A stretch of 64,000 nt of DNA from Pseudomonas yamanorum (lineage in GTDB: Bacteria; Pseudomonadota; Gammaproteobacteria; Pseudomonadales; Pseudomonadaceae). The DNA is taken from positions 335,339-399,338 of the forward strand of contig NZ_JACARE010000018.1 in the NCBI RefSeq assembly GCF_013386765.1. Reading direction: 5' to 3'. Shown one piece after another: positions 25,922-33,734 of this stretch (the stretch's first letter is position 1; each line of letters opens with the position of its first letter). The notes beneath the pieces were generated by a model. That model made no database searches and was not told where the DNA came from. It saw only the letters and a list, made by a program, of their open reading frames with translations. Both the position numbers and the translations under genes were made by a program.

Positions 25922-26691
25922 GCTCACGGTTTTCGTACGTTGACAGCATATCCTCCCAAGAATTGGCCAATGAGTGGGACTGCCTTGCCTCAGAACGGCA
26001 TCAGCAAATCTTCAACGGATTAGATATCACATTTACTCATGTCATGGCTCCATTGGTTGAGTCACTTGTTGGTCAGGATGATGAGGCAACCTTGGTCGAC
26101 ATCGGTTCTGGGACTGGTGAGCTTACGGGCCGCTTAGCCGCAAGGTTTAAAAAAGTCGTGTGTGTCGAACCATCGTTGCAGAGCATTAACATTGCGAAAT
26201 CTATACTGTCATTTTTTTCAAACATTGAATTCATCAACTCTGACTTTGAAGACTGCGAAACTCATCTAAAGTCACGAACCGAGAAAAATGTTTTTCTAGC
26301 AGCCATGATGTTATCGGCAGATCCGCAGCTCGACAAATTTGCTCAAACCCTCTCAAGGGTGGCACAAAAAGGCGATGAATTTGTAGCTACCATTCCTCAT
26401 CCGTGCTTTTGGCCAAGATATTGGGGGTATGAAAAAGAGTCGTGGTTTTCTTATAGCAAAGAGCTGATGATTAAGGCTCCCTTCAAGATATCTTTATCTG
26501 ATTCCGAGTTTAAAACCACGCACATCCATCGGCCAATTGAGCGATATATAGTGACGTTCGCCAAATATGGATTTCAATTGGCTAGCATGTCCGAACCGAT
26601 CCCTAATAACAAGGTTCAGTCTTTATACCCAAAGAAATGGGAATTTCCACGATTCTTGGCATTTAAATGGATCAAGAGCTCACCTAAATAA
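25918..26691 (+). CDS. Class I SAM-dependent methyltransferase, coupled to the membrane protein
   Basis: 257 residues of the Rossmann methyltransferase fold: motif I LVDIGSGTGELTGRL near residue 60, the acidic end of strand 2 VVCVEPS, motif II-like EFINSDFEDC, and then FLAAMMLSADPQLDKFAQTL. The C-terminal part (ATIPHPCFWPRYWGY) fits small-molecule or lipid methyltransferases of the UbiE/COQ5 type, not DNA methylases, since no N-P-P-Y motif is seen. The substrate is unknown. It starts within the stop codon of the membrane protein gene, which suggests a joint function at the membrane. Confidence 0.75.
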   Translation: MSSRFSYVDSISSQELANEWDCLASERHQQIFNGLDITFTHVMAPLVESLVGQDDEATLVDIGSGTGELTGRLAARFKKVVCVEPSLQSINIAKSILSFFSNIEFINSDFEDCETHLKSRTEKNVFLAAMMLSADPQLDKFAQTLSRVAQKGDEFVATIPHPCFWPRYWGYEKESWFSYSKELMIKAPFKISLSDSEFKTTHIHRPIERYIVTFAKYGFQLASMSEPIPNNKVQSLYPKKWEFPRFLAFKWIKSSPK

Positions 26692-26859
26692 CCCGATCAT
26701 ATTTGGGTAGTTCGGCATTTAAGTAGAACAAGTATTCACTTGGTTTGGCTGCTTCATAGATCGTAGGTGACCCCAGCTGGCCCAAAAGAGGCCATTGGGC
26801 GTACCCGTGACGTCCTGATCACCTGACTCGCTTGAGATCAAAATCGACCAGTGGCTGCC

Positions 26860-27069
26860 TCATGGAAGCTTTCTGAGACGGGCCAGCCCCTGCTTTATGT
26901 GGCCAGCGTTCTCCCCAATTGTGTAAAGCGCACCACGGACGTTGTCGCCTACTTCCGCATGCCCCTGGGCTTCCACCTGGAGCGTCAGCTCCATGAGCGC
27001 AGCTTCGAGAGCGAGCTGATTCTGGTACATCCTTTCCAGAACGTCTGACAGTGAGTATTCACTGGGCAT
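26860..27069 (-). CDS. Small helical protein of unknown function
   Basis: 69 residues: MPSEYSLSDVLERMYQNQLA, then LEAALMELTLQVEAQGHAEV and GENAGHIKQGLARLRKL. The heptad-like spacing suggests a coiled coil. GGAGTCCATGTAA precedes the ATG. Such short proteins are common on Pseudomonas accessory elements; I know no function. It stands alone between the methyltransferase gene and the CoiA-like gene. Confidence 0.55.
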   Translation of the reverse strand: MPSEYSLSDVLERMYQNQLALEAALMELTLQVEAQGHAEVGDNVRGALYTIGENAGHIKQGLARLRKLP

Positions 27070-27260
27070 TTACATGGACTCCTTTTTTACGACCCAGCAT
27101 AGCTCAGTGATGAATCAGCAAGTGTCTTGCGGGTATAGGCATACCCTGAGAGCACCTTATGAGCGTCCCGCCCCTAAGTAGTCTCAAGGTGTTTGATCTG
27201 CGAGCTAGAACAGCAAGGAGCCCGAAGGACAGAGATGCCGGCTAGACACTTGGTCGGTTT

Positions 27261-27941
27261 TTATTGATCCGTCGTACCGGATGTATCAGAGGCCGGGCCT
27301 CCGTTGAAGCTAAAATCGGTGGTGCCGTTGGTGATCCATTCGACCAGCTTTTCCTTGGGTGTGTAAGCCACCACTCCACGTTTTTGAGTCGGATCGAATC
27401 TTAAGACGCGCCATATACCAAATTCGGGGCCGAAGTCGATGAACACGGGTTTGGAAACCCACCAGCGAGCAAAAAGCTTGCTGCGGGAATGCCAGCTAAA
27501 TGAAGCCAGTCCATTCTCCGACACTTTTGACAAACCCATTCTGAAGTTGTACCTGTCGAACTCAGTTCGCGTGCCATCGATCACCCAGATCATATTTTGA
27601 TAGTAGTTTTGCCTCGCGATGACCTCTTCAGGATGTATCGTCGATCTCTGAAACTCAATGACCATCCCTGAAGGCGTTCGGACATCTGCTATATGTCGCT
27701 CCCCTGAGGACGCTTGCAACACAACTTCCTGCCACTCGGTTGGGAACATATTCTTCCAATCGCGATGCCATGCCGTTTCCGTTTCCCACCACGGATCGCA
27801 ATTGTCCAGACGTTTATGAGCCCAATGCCAGACGACATGGTTCCCGCATTTAGCGACGGTCTGGGAACCACAAAAACTGCAAACACCACGTGCTTTTGGA
27901 GTGGCCTCTACACGAGCGCCTTCAAGCAATGAGTATTTCAT
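27261..27941 (-). CDS. CoiA-like competence nuclease family protein
   Basis: 226 residues. The N-terminus carries a zinc-ribbon-like CSFC and a following conserved H-V-V-W-H-W-A-H segment; the centre has ETAWHRDWKNMFP, then HIADVRTPSGMVIEFQRSTI, the D-(x)n-E-x-Q active site of CoiA-type PD-(D/E)XK nucleases, and ARQNYYQNMIWVIDG. CoiA of Streptococcus is induced in competence and acts in recombination of incoming DNA; Gram-negative relatives on islands have no proven role. This island has inactivated comM, another transformation gene, which makes the presence of a CoiA relative noteworthy. It is the only gene of its transcript that I can name. Confidence 0.8.
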   Translation of the reverse strand: MKYSLLEGARVEATPKARGVCSFCGSQTVAKCGNHVVWHWAHKRLDNCDPWWETETAWHRDWKNMFPTEWQEVVLQASSGERHIADVRTPSGMVIEFQRSTIHPEEVIARQNYYQNMIWVIDGTRTEFDRYNFRMGLSKVSENGLASFSWHSRSKLFARWWVSKPVFIDFGPEFGIWRVLRFDPTQKRGVVAYTPKEKLVEWITNGTTDFSFNGGPASDTSGTTDQ

Positions 27942-27956
27942 TTTCTTCCTTGATGA

Positions 27957-28217
27957 TCAAAATGAGGGGCGGTAGCTCTTAACTTCCTGGTTGTCAGTAC
28001 CTTGTGACCCACAGGACGAAAGACAAATATCTGAACACGAAAGTCGTCGTGCCGCTCTGGCTTCTTTCAGCCTTCGCTCAGCGTACTTAGCCGGATCATC
28101 ATCTGGCAGCGGGTTGCCTGCAGCAGATAGAGCTTCGGCGCGCTCTTCAATGAGCAGACGCTCAGGATCGCGAACCGTTTGGTAGGCTCTGCCTGGTACG
28201 CGTCGAGTTGTGTCCAT
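27957..28217 (-). CDS. Small unknown protein upstream of the CoiA-like gene
   Basis: About 86 residues from ATG 28217, which follows GGGAAGCCGGGA. The visible pattern is charged and helical: DPERLLIEERAEALSAAGNP, DDPAKYAERRLKEARAARRL, and a Cys-rich tail (SCSDICLSSCGS). No family is recognised. It ends 15 bases before the CoiA-like gene on the same strand, so the two may be co-transcribed. A longer frame to 28313 is open but looks non-coding. Confidence 0.45.
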   Translation of the reverse strand: MDTTRRVPGRAYQTVRDPERLLIEERAEALSAAGNPLPDDDPAKYAERRLKEARAARRLSCSDICLSSCGSQGTDNQEVKSYRPSF

Positions 28218-28391
28218 TCCCGGCTTCCCAGAAGGCTGATGAATAAGAGCGACTAGATTACTTTTAGAACGATAACAGAACGCTTCGAATAGCGATGCCG
28301 AGCTCCGAATCATGAGGGTAGGATGCGTTGCGATCTATGCTTCCCAGAGCCTCAGACACCAAGCAAGCGGAGCGCGCAGGCGTGAGGGATG

Positions 28392-28458
28392 CGAGCCCGC
28401 AGGGGCGAGACACGCCTTGTCGGGGCTCGATTCACGGCAGCCTGACGCCGCAGGCGGC
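28392..28458 (+). ncRNA. Structured leader-like sequence before two small genes
   Basis: CGAGCCC (28392-28398) pairs with GGGCTCG (28423-28429), and GCCGC (28447-28451) pairs with GCGGC (28454-28458). It is preceded by GCGCGCAGGCGTGAGGGATG. I recall similar GC-rich upstream sequences in ICE-type islands of Pseudomonas, but cannot check. It lies 30 bases before the gene at 28490 and may be a leader or stabilising element. Confidence 0.4.
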
Positions 28459-28489
28459 ATGCCATCAACGCCAACAAGAGGTAACTCAC

Positions 28490-28897
28490 ATGCCCGACGA
28501 TGAACTCCGCGAGCTGGAAGCCAAGAGACGAAAGGCTTTGTGGATGCTTGCGAACATATCTCCAGGCGATTCGAAGGCGTTCGATGCCTTATCCATCCTT
28601 GCTGACCTTGAACTTCTAGAGAGAAAAGACTCCCCTCATTCTGACAAGGCGCTTGAGCTCAACCAGGTTCGGGATTGTGTCCCGGTGCAGCATCACCCCT
28701 CCGGCATCGACATCATCTTGGAGCAGACTATCCCGCAGCCCTGGCGAGAACGTTTTCTGCAAGCGAGCATCGGATCAACCAGAGTTCCTGACGGGCCCTA
28801 CGCCACGAACTGGGATAAATTTCTGGCTTGCTGGGAAAGAGAGATGCAACACCTTGAGGCACACAGAGCTGCCTGCAGTAAGCCCAAGCTGGATTGA
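28490..28897 (+). CDS. Unknown protein, 135 residues
   Basis: Starts at ATG 28490 with AAGAGGTAACTCAC just upstream; the frame before it is the structured leader and does not look coding. Segments are MPDDELRELEAKRRKALWML, SPGDSKAFDALSILADLELL, and a C-terminal TIPQPWRERFLQASIGS followed by WDKFLACWEREM. The C-terminal part suggests a globular helical protein. No family is recognised. The 68-residue gene follows 18 bases later and is probably in the same operon. Confidence 0.6.
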   Translation: MPDDELRELEAKRRKALWMLANISPGDSKAFDALSILADLELLERKDSPHSDKALELNQVRDCVPVQHHPSGIDIILEQTIPQPWRERFLQASIGSTRVPDGPYATNWDKFLACWEREMQHLEAHRAACSKPKLD

Positions 28898-28915
28898 TGC
28901 AGACGGAGAAGAGAC

Positions 28916-29122
28916 GTGGAACGAGACGGCGATGACACCGTGTATTGCGATATCCAAATGCCGGTGGCTCAAGGGCGGGAGCTATTGGAGCTAGTGAACG
29001 CCCTGCGAGAGTCGAAAGCTCATCCACGTCTCGACAGAGTCTTCGAACACATGCAGTACGAGCTCAGTACGTCCATCGATATCGCGTATAACCCGCCAAC
29101 TTGGGGGCCTTGGTGTCAGTGA
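28916..29122 (+). CDS. Small unknown protein, 68 residues
   Basis: GTG start with GAGAAGAGAC upstream. The sequence MERDGDDTVYCDIQMPVAQG, RELLELVNALRES and MQYELSTSIDIAYNPP has protein-like composition and follows the 135-residue gene closely. No motif is recognised. It converges on the gene at 29139, 16 bases away. Confidence 0.5.
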   Translation: MERDGDDTVYCDIQMPVAQGRELLELVNALRESKAHPRLDRVFEHMQYELSTSIDIAYNPPTWGPWCQ

Positions 29123-29138
29123 AATCTCGGTGAAGCCA

Positions 29139-29690
29139 TCAGAGCTCTGCGTCCCATGCATCCATAGCCTCGCCCACAATCGCGTACCACTGGAACTCAC
29201 CGAATTGTAGGGCATTCGCAATTTGCCTGTTGGTACTGCCGTCAACCCAACCTGGGAGGCTCTCCTGACCACCGGAGAAGAGACTAGCCGTCGCCACAGC
29301 GTAACAACCGGTACGCGTAGACTGGAGGCACACATAGCGCACAACAGCGCCGGTCTGAAACCGACGCCACGCCACCACCTCGATACAGTCCATGGCACTC
29401 ATTGCATCCTCAACGGCGGGACTCGTTTCCTGTTCTACCTGGACGTCCTCCGCCATTTTGAAAGACGTGTTAGGCGCTACTGGTTTGTGGACAAGATGTT
29501 TAAGCTGCTCACGGGAGGAAATGATCTGCTCTCGAAGCTCTTCGGGATCGATAGACATGCCGCCCCGGTCGGTCATCTTAAGAGTCTTGAGACTATTCAC
29601 TGCTAAGATAAAGTCCTGCTCTTGCGCTTTTTCCCGTGCGGTTCTTTTGTCTCGAAAAAGCAACAACAATAGTTTTCTGAGAAAACTCAC
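29139..29690 (-). CDS. Unknown protein with basic, possibly membrane-associated N-terminus
   Basis: 183 residues. The N-terminus MSFLRKLLLLLFRDKRTAR has a very short hydrophobic patch flanked by basic residues, more like an amphipathic membrane anchor than a full helix. The centre has ELREQIISSREQLKHLVHKP and the C-terminal half DCIEVVAWRRFQTGAVVRYV, GCYAVATASLFSGG and WYAIVGEAMDAWDAEL. No family is recognised. It lies between the small-gene pair and the recombinase operon. Confidence 0.6.
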   Translation of the reverse strand: MSFLRKLLLLLFRDKRTAREKAQEQDFILAVNSLKTLKMTDRGGMSIDPEELREQIISSREQLKHLVHKPVAPNTSFKMAEDVQVEQETSPAVEDAMSAMDCIEVVAWRRFQTGAVVRYVCLQSTRTGCYAVATASLFSGGQESLPGWVDGSTNRQIANALQFGEFQWYAIVGEAMDAWDAEL

Positions 29691-29769
29691 AAATACCTCC
29701 AGCTGAACGCTGAAACTAGATAACTTGGGTAAGGGAACTGGCGCGAATATCTCCTAAATCCCAGGTCGA

Positions 29770-31143
29770 TTAATCATCGCTCGGCGTCAGAATTGCTAAA
29801 GTTTCATCAAGCAGCTTTTTAAGTCTCATAGCGTCATTTTTTATTGCGCTCCCCTTATTCGCGATGTCGCGTATGGTTTCCAGATTTGCGCGGAGTGCGG
29901 ACGTCGCCCTAGAATCTAGTCCACCTATGCTCGTCTTGAGATTAATGAGTTTTTCAAAATGGTTATAGGGCACTTGTGAATGGATGGAAGAATGACCATG
30001 TTTTTCCATCGAACGGAGTGCAAATTCAGGCACACCTTTCAGCCCAATTATGCGAGCTATGGCTTTTTCGTTAGGATGCTCTTCGAAGTAGTCAATCCTG
30101 TCCTGAGTAACCGATCCATGGCGGAGCATGTGCGGGCTGACAGCTCCCTCAAGGCCAGTAAGTTTTTTAAATCGTGAAAACTCAGCGGTAATGGTGTTTG
30201 GCTGGATTGCTTTTCCAGTTTTGGCGCTGGCAAAAAGGGGGGTGCTACCGATGACCTTCATGTTCTTCGAATCTAGAAAAGGCATAAGGTCAAATTTTAT
30301 ATAATCCTCTAGTAATGTGAGAAGAGCAGGGCTTATTTCAACAAGGCGCGTAGATATTCCTCCTCTCTTTGAAGTTCTGAGCAGAATACTCGGAGATAAC
30401 ATATTTTTTGCTTCCCAAACGGCACTCACTAGAATTGGGGCCGCCTCTTCACGCCTTGCGCCTGTCTCTTCAAGAACCAAAAACACCGTTCGTTGACGGC
30501 TGCGTATATATTCCCCGGAATTGCTCGTTCGTATCGCATGCTTGATAGTTTTAACCTGGTTACTACTAAGCAGTTTGTTCTTGCTAGATACCGTGCTTTT
30601 AACAATAGGTACCTCACTGTGGAACCATGTCTCAACAAATCGTCTGCCGGATGGGGTTTGTATTTGGACTATTTTCTTTACTGCTTGGATCCTCCCCTGC
30701 GGGGCTACTAAGTCCAATATATTATAAAGTTTCCCTATGAATTCGAGGAAGTCTAAGGTTTTTCTACCTATAACTCCATTCTGTTTAGGTGAACGTGAAC
30801 GGTCGCTCGCCGCTCGACTTTCTTGTTTGAGTTCTTTCATAAATTTAACGAAATGATATTCGTTGAAATTATGCAATGACAGGAGGTTGTCATGCGCATA
30901 TCTTAGAACCCACGTAATCTGGTAACCATACTGAACACTGGTCACGGGATCCAGACCCTCAGCTCTTAACTCGTCAATCCAGCAGTTAGCTTCGAAGCAC
31001 GCAGAATAGTCCGGCCATGAAATCAAGGCTAGGCCACCACATTTTCTGAACACCGGATTACATCCTGCTTCGGCTGCAATCGGGACTCCGAAGTCATCCC
31101 CAGCTCTAACCAACAAGCCGAGGGAGAGTGGATTATCTTTCAT
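29770..31143 (-). CDS. Tyrosine recombinase (site-specific integrase), last gene of the recombination operon
   Basis: About 457 residues. The C-terminal catalytic domain has all residues of the family: Arg in TGARREEAAPI near residue 230, Lys in LRTSKRGG, H-x-x-R in SPHMLRHGS near residue 339, His in EKHGHSSIHS near residue 385, and Tyr in VPYNHFEKL near residue 393. The N-terminal SAM-like core-binding domain includes VTSVQYGYQITWVLRYAHDN. A long helical tail follows. It fits the TnpA-like or GmtY-like partner in multi-recombinase modules. ATG 31143 overlaps the end of the small gene upstream. It and its three neighbours presumably moved the island into comM. Confidence 0.88.
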   Translation of the reverse strand: MKDNPLSLGLLVRAGDDFGVPIAAEAGCNPVFRKCGGLALISWPDYSACFEANCWIDELRAEGLDPVTSVQYGYQITWVLRYAHDNLLSLHNFNEYHFVKFMKELKQESRAASDRSRSPKQNGVIGRKTLDFLEFIGKLYNILDLVAPQGRIQAVKKIVQIQTPSGRRFVETWFHSEVPIVKSTVSSKNKLLSSNQVKTIKHAIRTSNSGEYIRSRQRTVFLVLEETGARREEAAPILVSAVWEAKNMLSPSILLRTSKRGGISTRLVEISPALLTLLEDYIKFDLMPFLDSKNMKVIGSTPLFASAKTGKAIQPNTITAEFSRFKKLTGLEGAVSPHMLRHGSVTQDRIDYFEEHPNEKAIARIIGLKGVPEFALRSMEKHGHSSIHSQVPYNHFEKLINLKTSIGGLDSRATSALRANLETIRDIANKGSAIKNDAMRLKKLLDETLAILTPSDD

Positions 31144-31666
31144 CAATATTCGACCCCTTAAACCCGAGTCTATATAGTTCTTGGGCTCTTGCTTTCATGA
31201 AGTAATCAGTGCCTGTAGATGACTCAAGTTGCTTTGCACAGGTTGCTAGAAGATGAGCGAGTCTAAAAATCACGGCGTCCCTTACAAAAAGATTTTGCCG
31301 CAGGATCAATACCTCAAGTTTTCGATCCCGGTTGTCTATTCTGCGGCCTTCTTTGCTGTTTTTTCCAACATTACTGGATTGAAGAGATCGTCTCAAATCG
31401 GCATACGCACGCTTTCTCTGCTTGTCGAGCTCAGCAAAGCCTCCTTCCAGATGCTTGTCTGAAACCCGCTTTAGAGTGCTCATTGAGCTTAAATAAATTG
31501 AGCGTTCGGGTATATTGAGCTTTCCCAAGTTAATTTGAGTATTCAATGTTTCAAGAAGTCGATTGTCTGAGTTGTATTCAGAAGGAGCAGCCTGGATGTC
31601 TATTAGTAGCCTTAACAGATTTCTAGCCGAAGCAATATTTCTATCGAGATTTCTATCATTTGCCAT
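31133..31666 (-). CDS. Small helical protein of the recombination operon
   Basis: About 177 residues, mostly charged helix: NIASARNLLRLLIDIQAAP, then GKLNIPERSIYLSSMSTLKR, RVSDKHLEGGFAELDKQRKR and LILRQNLFVRDAVIFRLAHL. Its position and size recall TnpC of Tn554 or the GmtX-type protein of gamma-mobile-trio modules, which assist recombination, but I see no firm motif. Its ATG 31666 overlaps the stop of the 692-residue recombinase and its own stop overlaps the next start. I chose ATG 31666 over GTG 31678. Confidence 0.6.
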   Translation of the reverse strand: MANDRNLDRNIASARNLLRLLIDIQAAPSEYNSDNRLLETLNTQINLGKLNIPERSIYLSSMSTLKRVSDKHLEGGFAELDKQRKRAYADLRRSLQSSNVGKNSKEGRRIDNRDRKLEVLILRQNLFVRDAVIFRLAHLLATCAKQLESSTGTDYFMKARAQELYRLGFKGSNIDER

Positions 31667-33734
31667 GCTGGCTCTCACTTACGGTTATTGATATCAGCAT
31701 CTCATCGCGATCTTCAATTGAGAGAAAAGTGGTATCAATTTTTATTTTTTCATTTCGTATCAGCGATTTATAGTAGCTCTCCAGGCGCTGTCGCTCGATG
31801 ACCTTGAGTACAGTAGTGGGGGGGAACACGCCGAGTTTATTCAAGAGGTCTTGGACGGCTGCGCCTTGGGTAATAGTTTCTTCGGCTAGATACGCAGATT
31901 TGATGTCAATCATTTCTTTATTACCTACTACCGTCGTCAGATACCGATAAATTTGTTTGAAATCCATGTGTCCAAAGTAGTAGCTAAGCACGGAAAGGTT
32001 GCCGCGCGTATTCAAGTAAAAGAAACTTACTGCAAACGCTCTTCTCAATTGATGTTGCCTTACGTAGTAACGTCTTTCATTGTAGGTGTCAGTCTGAAAA
32101 TAATCACAAAGAATATCCAGGTGGCAATTGTATTTTTTGGGATCTGGCTTGTTGATTCCCGGTTTACGCTTTAAAGAGAATCTTCCAAAGCAATTGGAGT
32201 TCTTAATTTGTTCAGGAGATAAACCGCATTCTTGATGAAAACGCTCTAGCCTGGAAAGCATGCGTGTAACTAGGGGTATGACAGGGATGTCATGAGTGAG
32301 CCTGGCTTCACCAATGCCTGTTTTCATTACTAGAGTCGTAATGCAATTATCTTGACCATTTAAATTCTTAAACTTGATGTTTAATAGCTCGGACTGCCGG
32401 CGAGCGGTAAAAAACCCTACTGCATACTGAATGCAGCCTAACAATAAATAGTATGTCTGCAAAGCGCCTTCGAGATTACGCATACGCTCTAATGATTGCG
32501 CTGCGGCGCCAGGGGTGAAAGTTTTTTTTGCTGAAGCGCATAAGTCCCAGGCTGTAAAAGAAATTGGCGCATTGATATTGGCGGCTGTTTCTTTTAAGAA
32601 ATATGCATTGGGAGTGAGACCCTCCGTAGCAGCACCTGAAATCAACATGGAAAAGTAATTTAATATGGAGTCGGAATGCGCTTCATAAAATAAGATGCTT
32701 TTCCGTAATAGATCAATGGTCATCGTGTGTGGTAGAGTGACATAACTTCCTACTTGGGCAAGAAGTGTTGTATGGTCGTTATTTGCGAGGGTGTCTAAAC
32801 TTAGGTTGGGGATCTTGAGCTTGCTCTCAGAAAGAAACCGCTGAGACATAAAACCTCTCCGGACTTCATTATATCTTAATGCAGTCGCGCTAGAGTTATC
32901 CTGACGAACAGGTATATACGGCAGCTCACGACGATGTCCGTATACCGATTGTATTTCCAACTCATAAGGAAGTGGGCGCATGTGGCCGGCCATAATGCAG
33001 TGTGGATAAAGCTCTTTCACTAAGGCTGCGGTCTTGATGTGCCCTGGCCAACTCTCTCCTTCTTTGATTTGATAAAAATTGTTATGGTAGAGCCACACCC
33101 GGGCACGAAAAATCTCTTGGTCATCTAATGGAAAGTAACGCATTTGTGCGCCTGGAATGGGCTCTAGAAATATCGGATTTTTTTGGACGAAATTTTCAAA
33201 GTCATAGAGTTGTTCTTCCTTGATTTTATCGAGCATAAATACGCTCAGGGTTTGAGACCAAGAGTAAATAGACTCGTGTGAGCTATTACATTTGAGGAAC
33301 TCATTCATGTAGCTATTGATAGTCCCCGGAGTTACGAGTCCGAACCCGTATTCATATAAACGAAGAGTTTTTGCGTTCAAAAATAGCTTGTCAATCAACC
33401 GAAGTACGCTCCAAAGCCGTTTTTTCGCATTGGTCAACTTCATTTTTCTTATTCGAATGGAGCGCGGGAAGTGTTGTTCATGTATCCATTGTTTAACTAG
33501 CTCAAGCAACTCATGGTTGGATTTTTCAGTTAGAAGTGTGCCGTTGCCAACAGGGATGTTCAAATCAATATCGAAAATCTTTTTTCCAAATTTGAAATAC
33601 AAGACGCCTTCATGCTCACAAGAAAACCAAGGAGAAACAAATCCGTCAACATGTACATTTGTCTTGACGCGTAAATGTTCTGGTAAAGGAGCAAGCACGA
33701 TTGTCCTTGGAACAACATTACGCATATACAGCAT
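31656..33734 (-). CDS. Large tyrosine recombinase-like protein
   Basis: 692 residues. The C-terminal third has tyrosine recombinase motifs: Arg in FFTARRQSELLNIKFKNL near residue 445, Lys in VMKTGIGEARL, H-x-L-R-R in RQHQLRRAFAVSFFY near residue 560, GH in YYFGHMDFKQIY near residue 585, and the likely Tyr in YRYLT. The N-terminal 400 residues are long and unlike phage integrases, as in TnpB-like or GmtZ-like proteins. Start ATG 33734 (a second ATG lies three codons on) lies inside the end of the 775-residue gene, so the two are translationally coupled. Confidence 0.82.
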   Translation of the reverse strand: MLYMRNVVPRTIVLAPLPEHLRVKTNVHVDGFVSPWFSCEHEGVLYFKFGKKIFDIDLNIPVGNGTLLTEKSNHELLELVKQWIHEQHFPRSIRIRKMKLTNAKKRLWSVLRLIDKLFLNAKTLRLYEYGFGLVTPGTINSYMNEFLKCNSSHESIYSWSQTLSVFMLDKIKEEQLYDFENFVQKNPIFLEPIPGAQMRYFPLDDQEIFRARVWLYHNNFYQIKEGESWPGHIKTAALVKELYPHCIMAGHMRPLPYELEIQSVYGHRRELPYIPVRQDNSSATALRYNEVRRGFMSQRFLSESKLKIPNLSLDTLANNDHTTLLAQVGSYVTLPHTMTIDLLRKSILFYEAHSDSILNYFSMLISGAATEGLTPNAYFLKETAANINAPISFTAWDLCASAKKTFTPGAAAQSLERMRNLEGALQTYYLLLGCIQYAVGFFTARRQSELLNIKFKNLNGQDNCITTLVMKTGIGEARLTHDIPVIPLVTRMLSRLERFHQECGLSPEQIKNSNCFGRFSLKRKPGINKPDPKKYNCHLDILCDYFQTDTYNERRYYVRQHQLRRAFAVSFFYLNTRGNLSVLSYYFGHMDFKQIYRYLTTVVGNKEMIDIKSAYLAEETITQGAAVQDLLNKLGVFPPTTVLKVIERQRLESYYKSLIRNEKIKIDTTFLSIEDRDEMLISITVSESQHGK

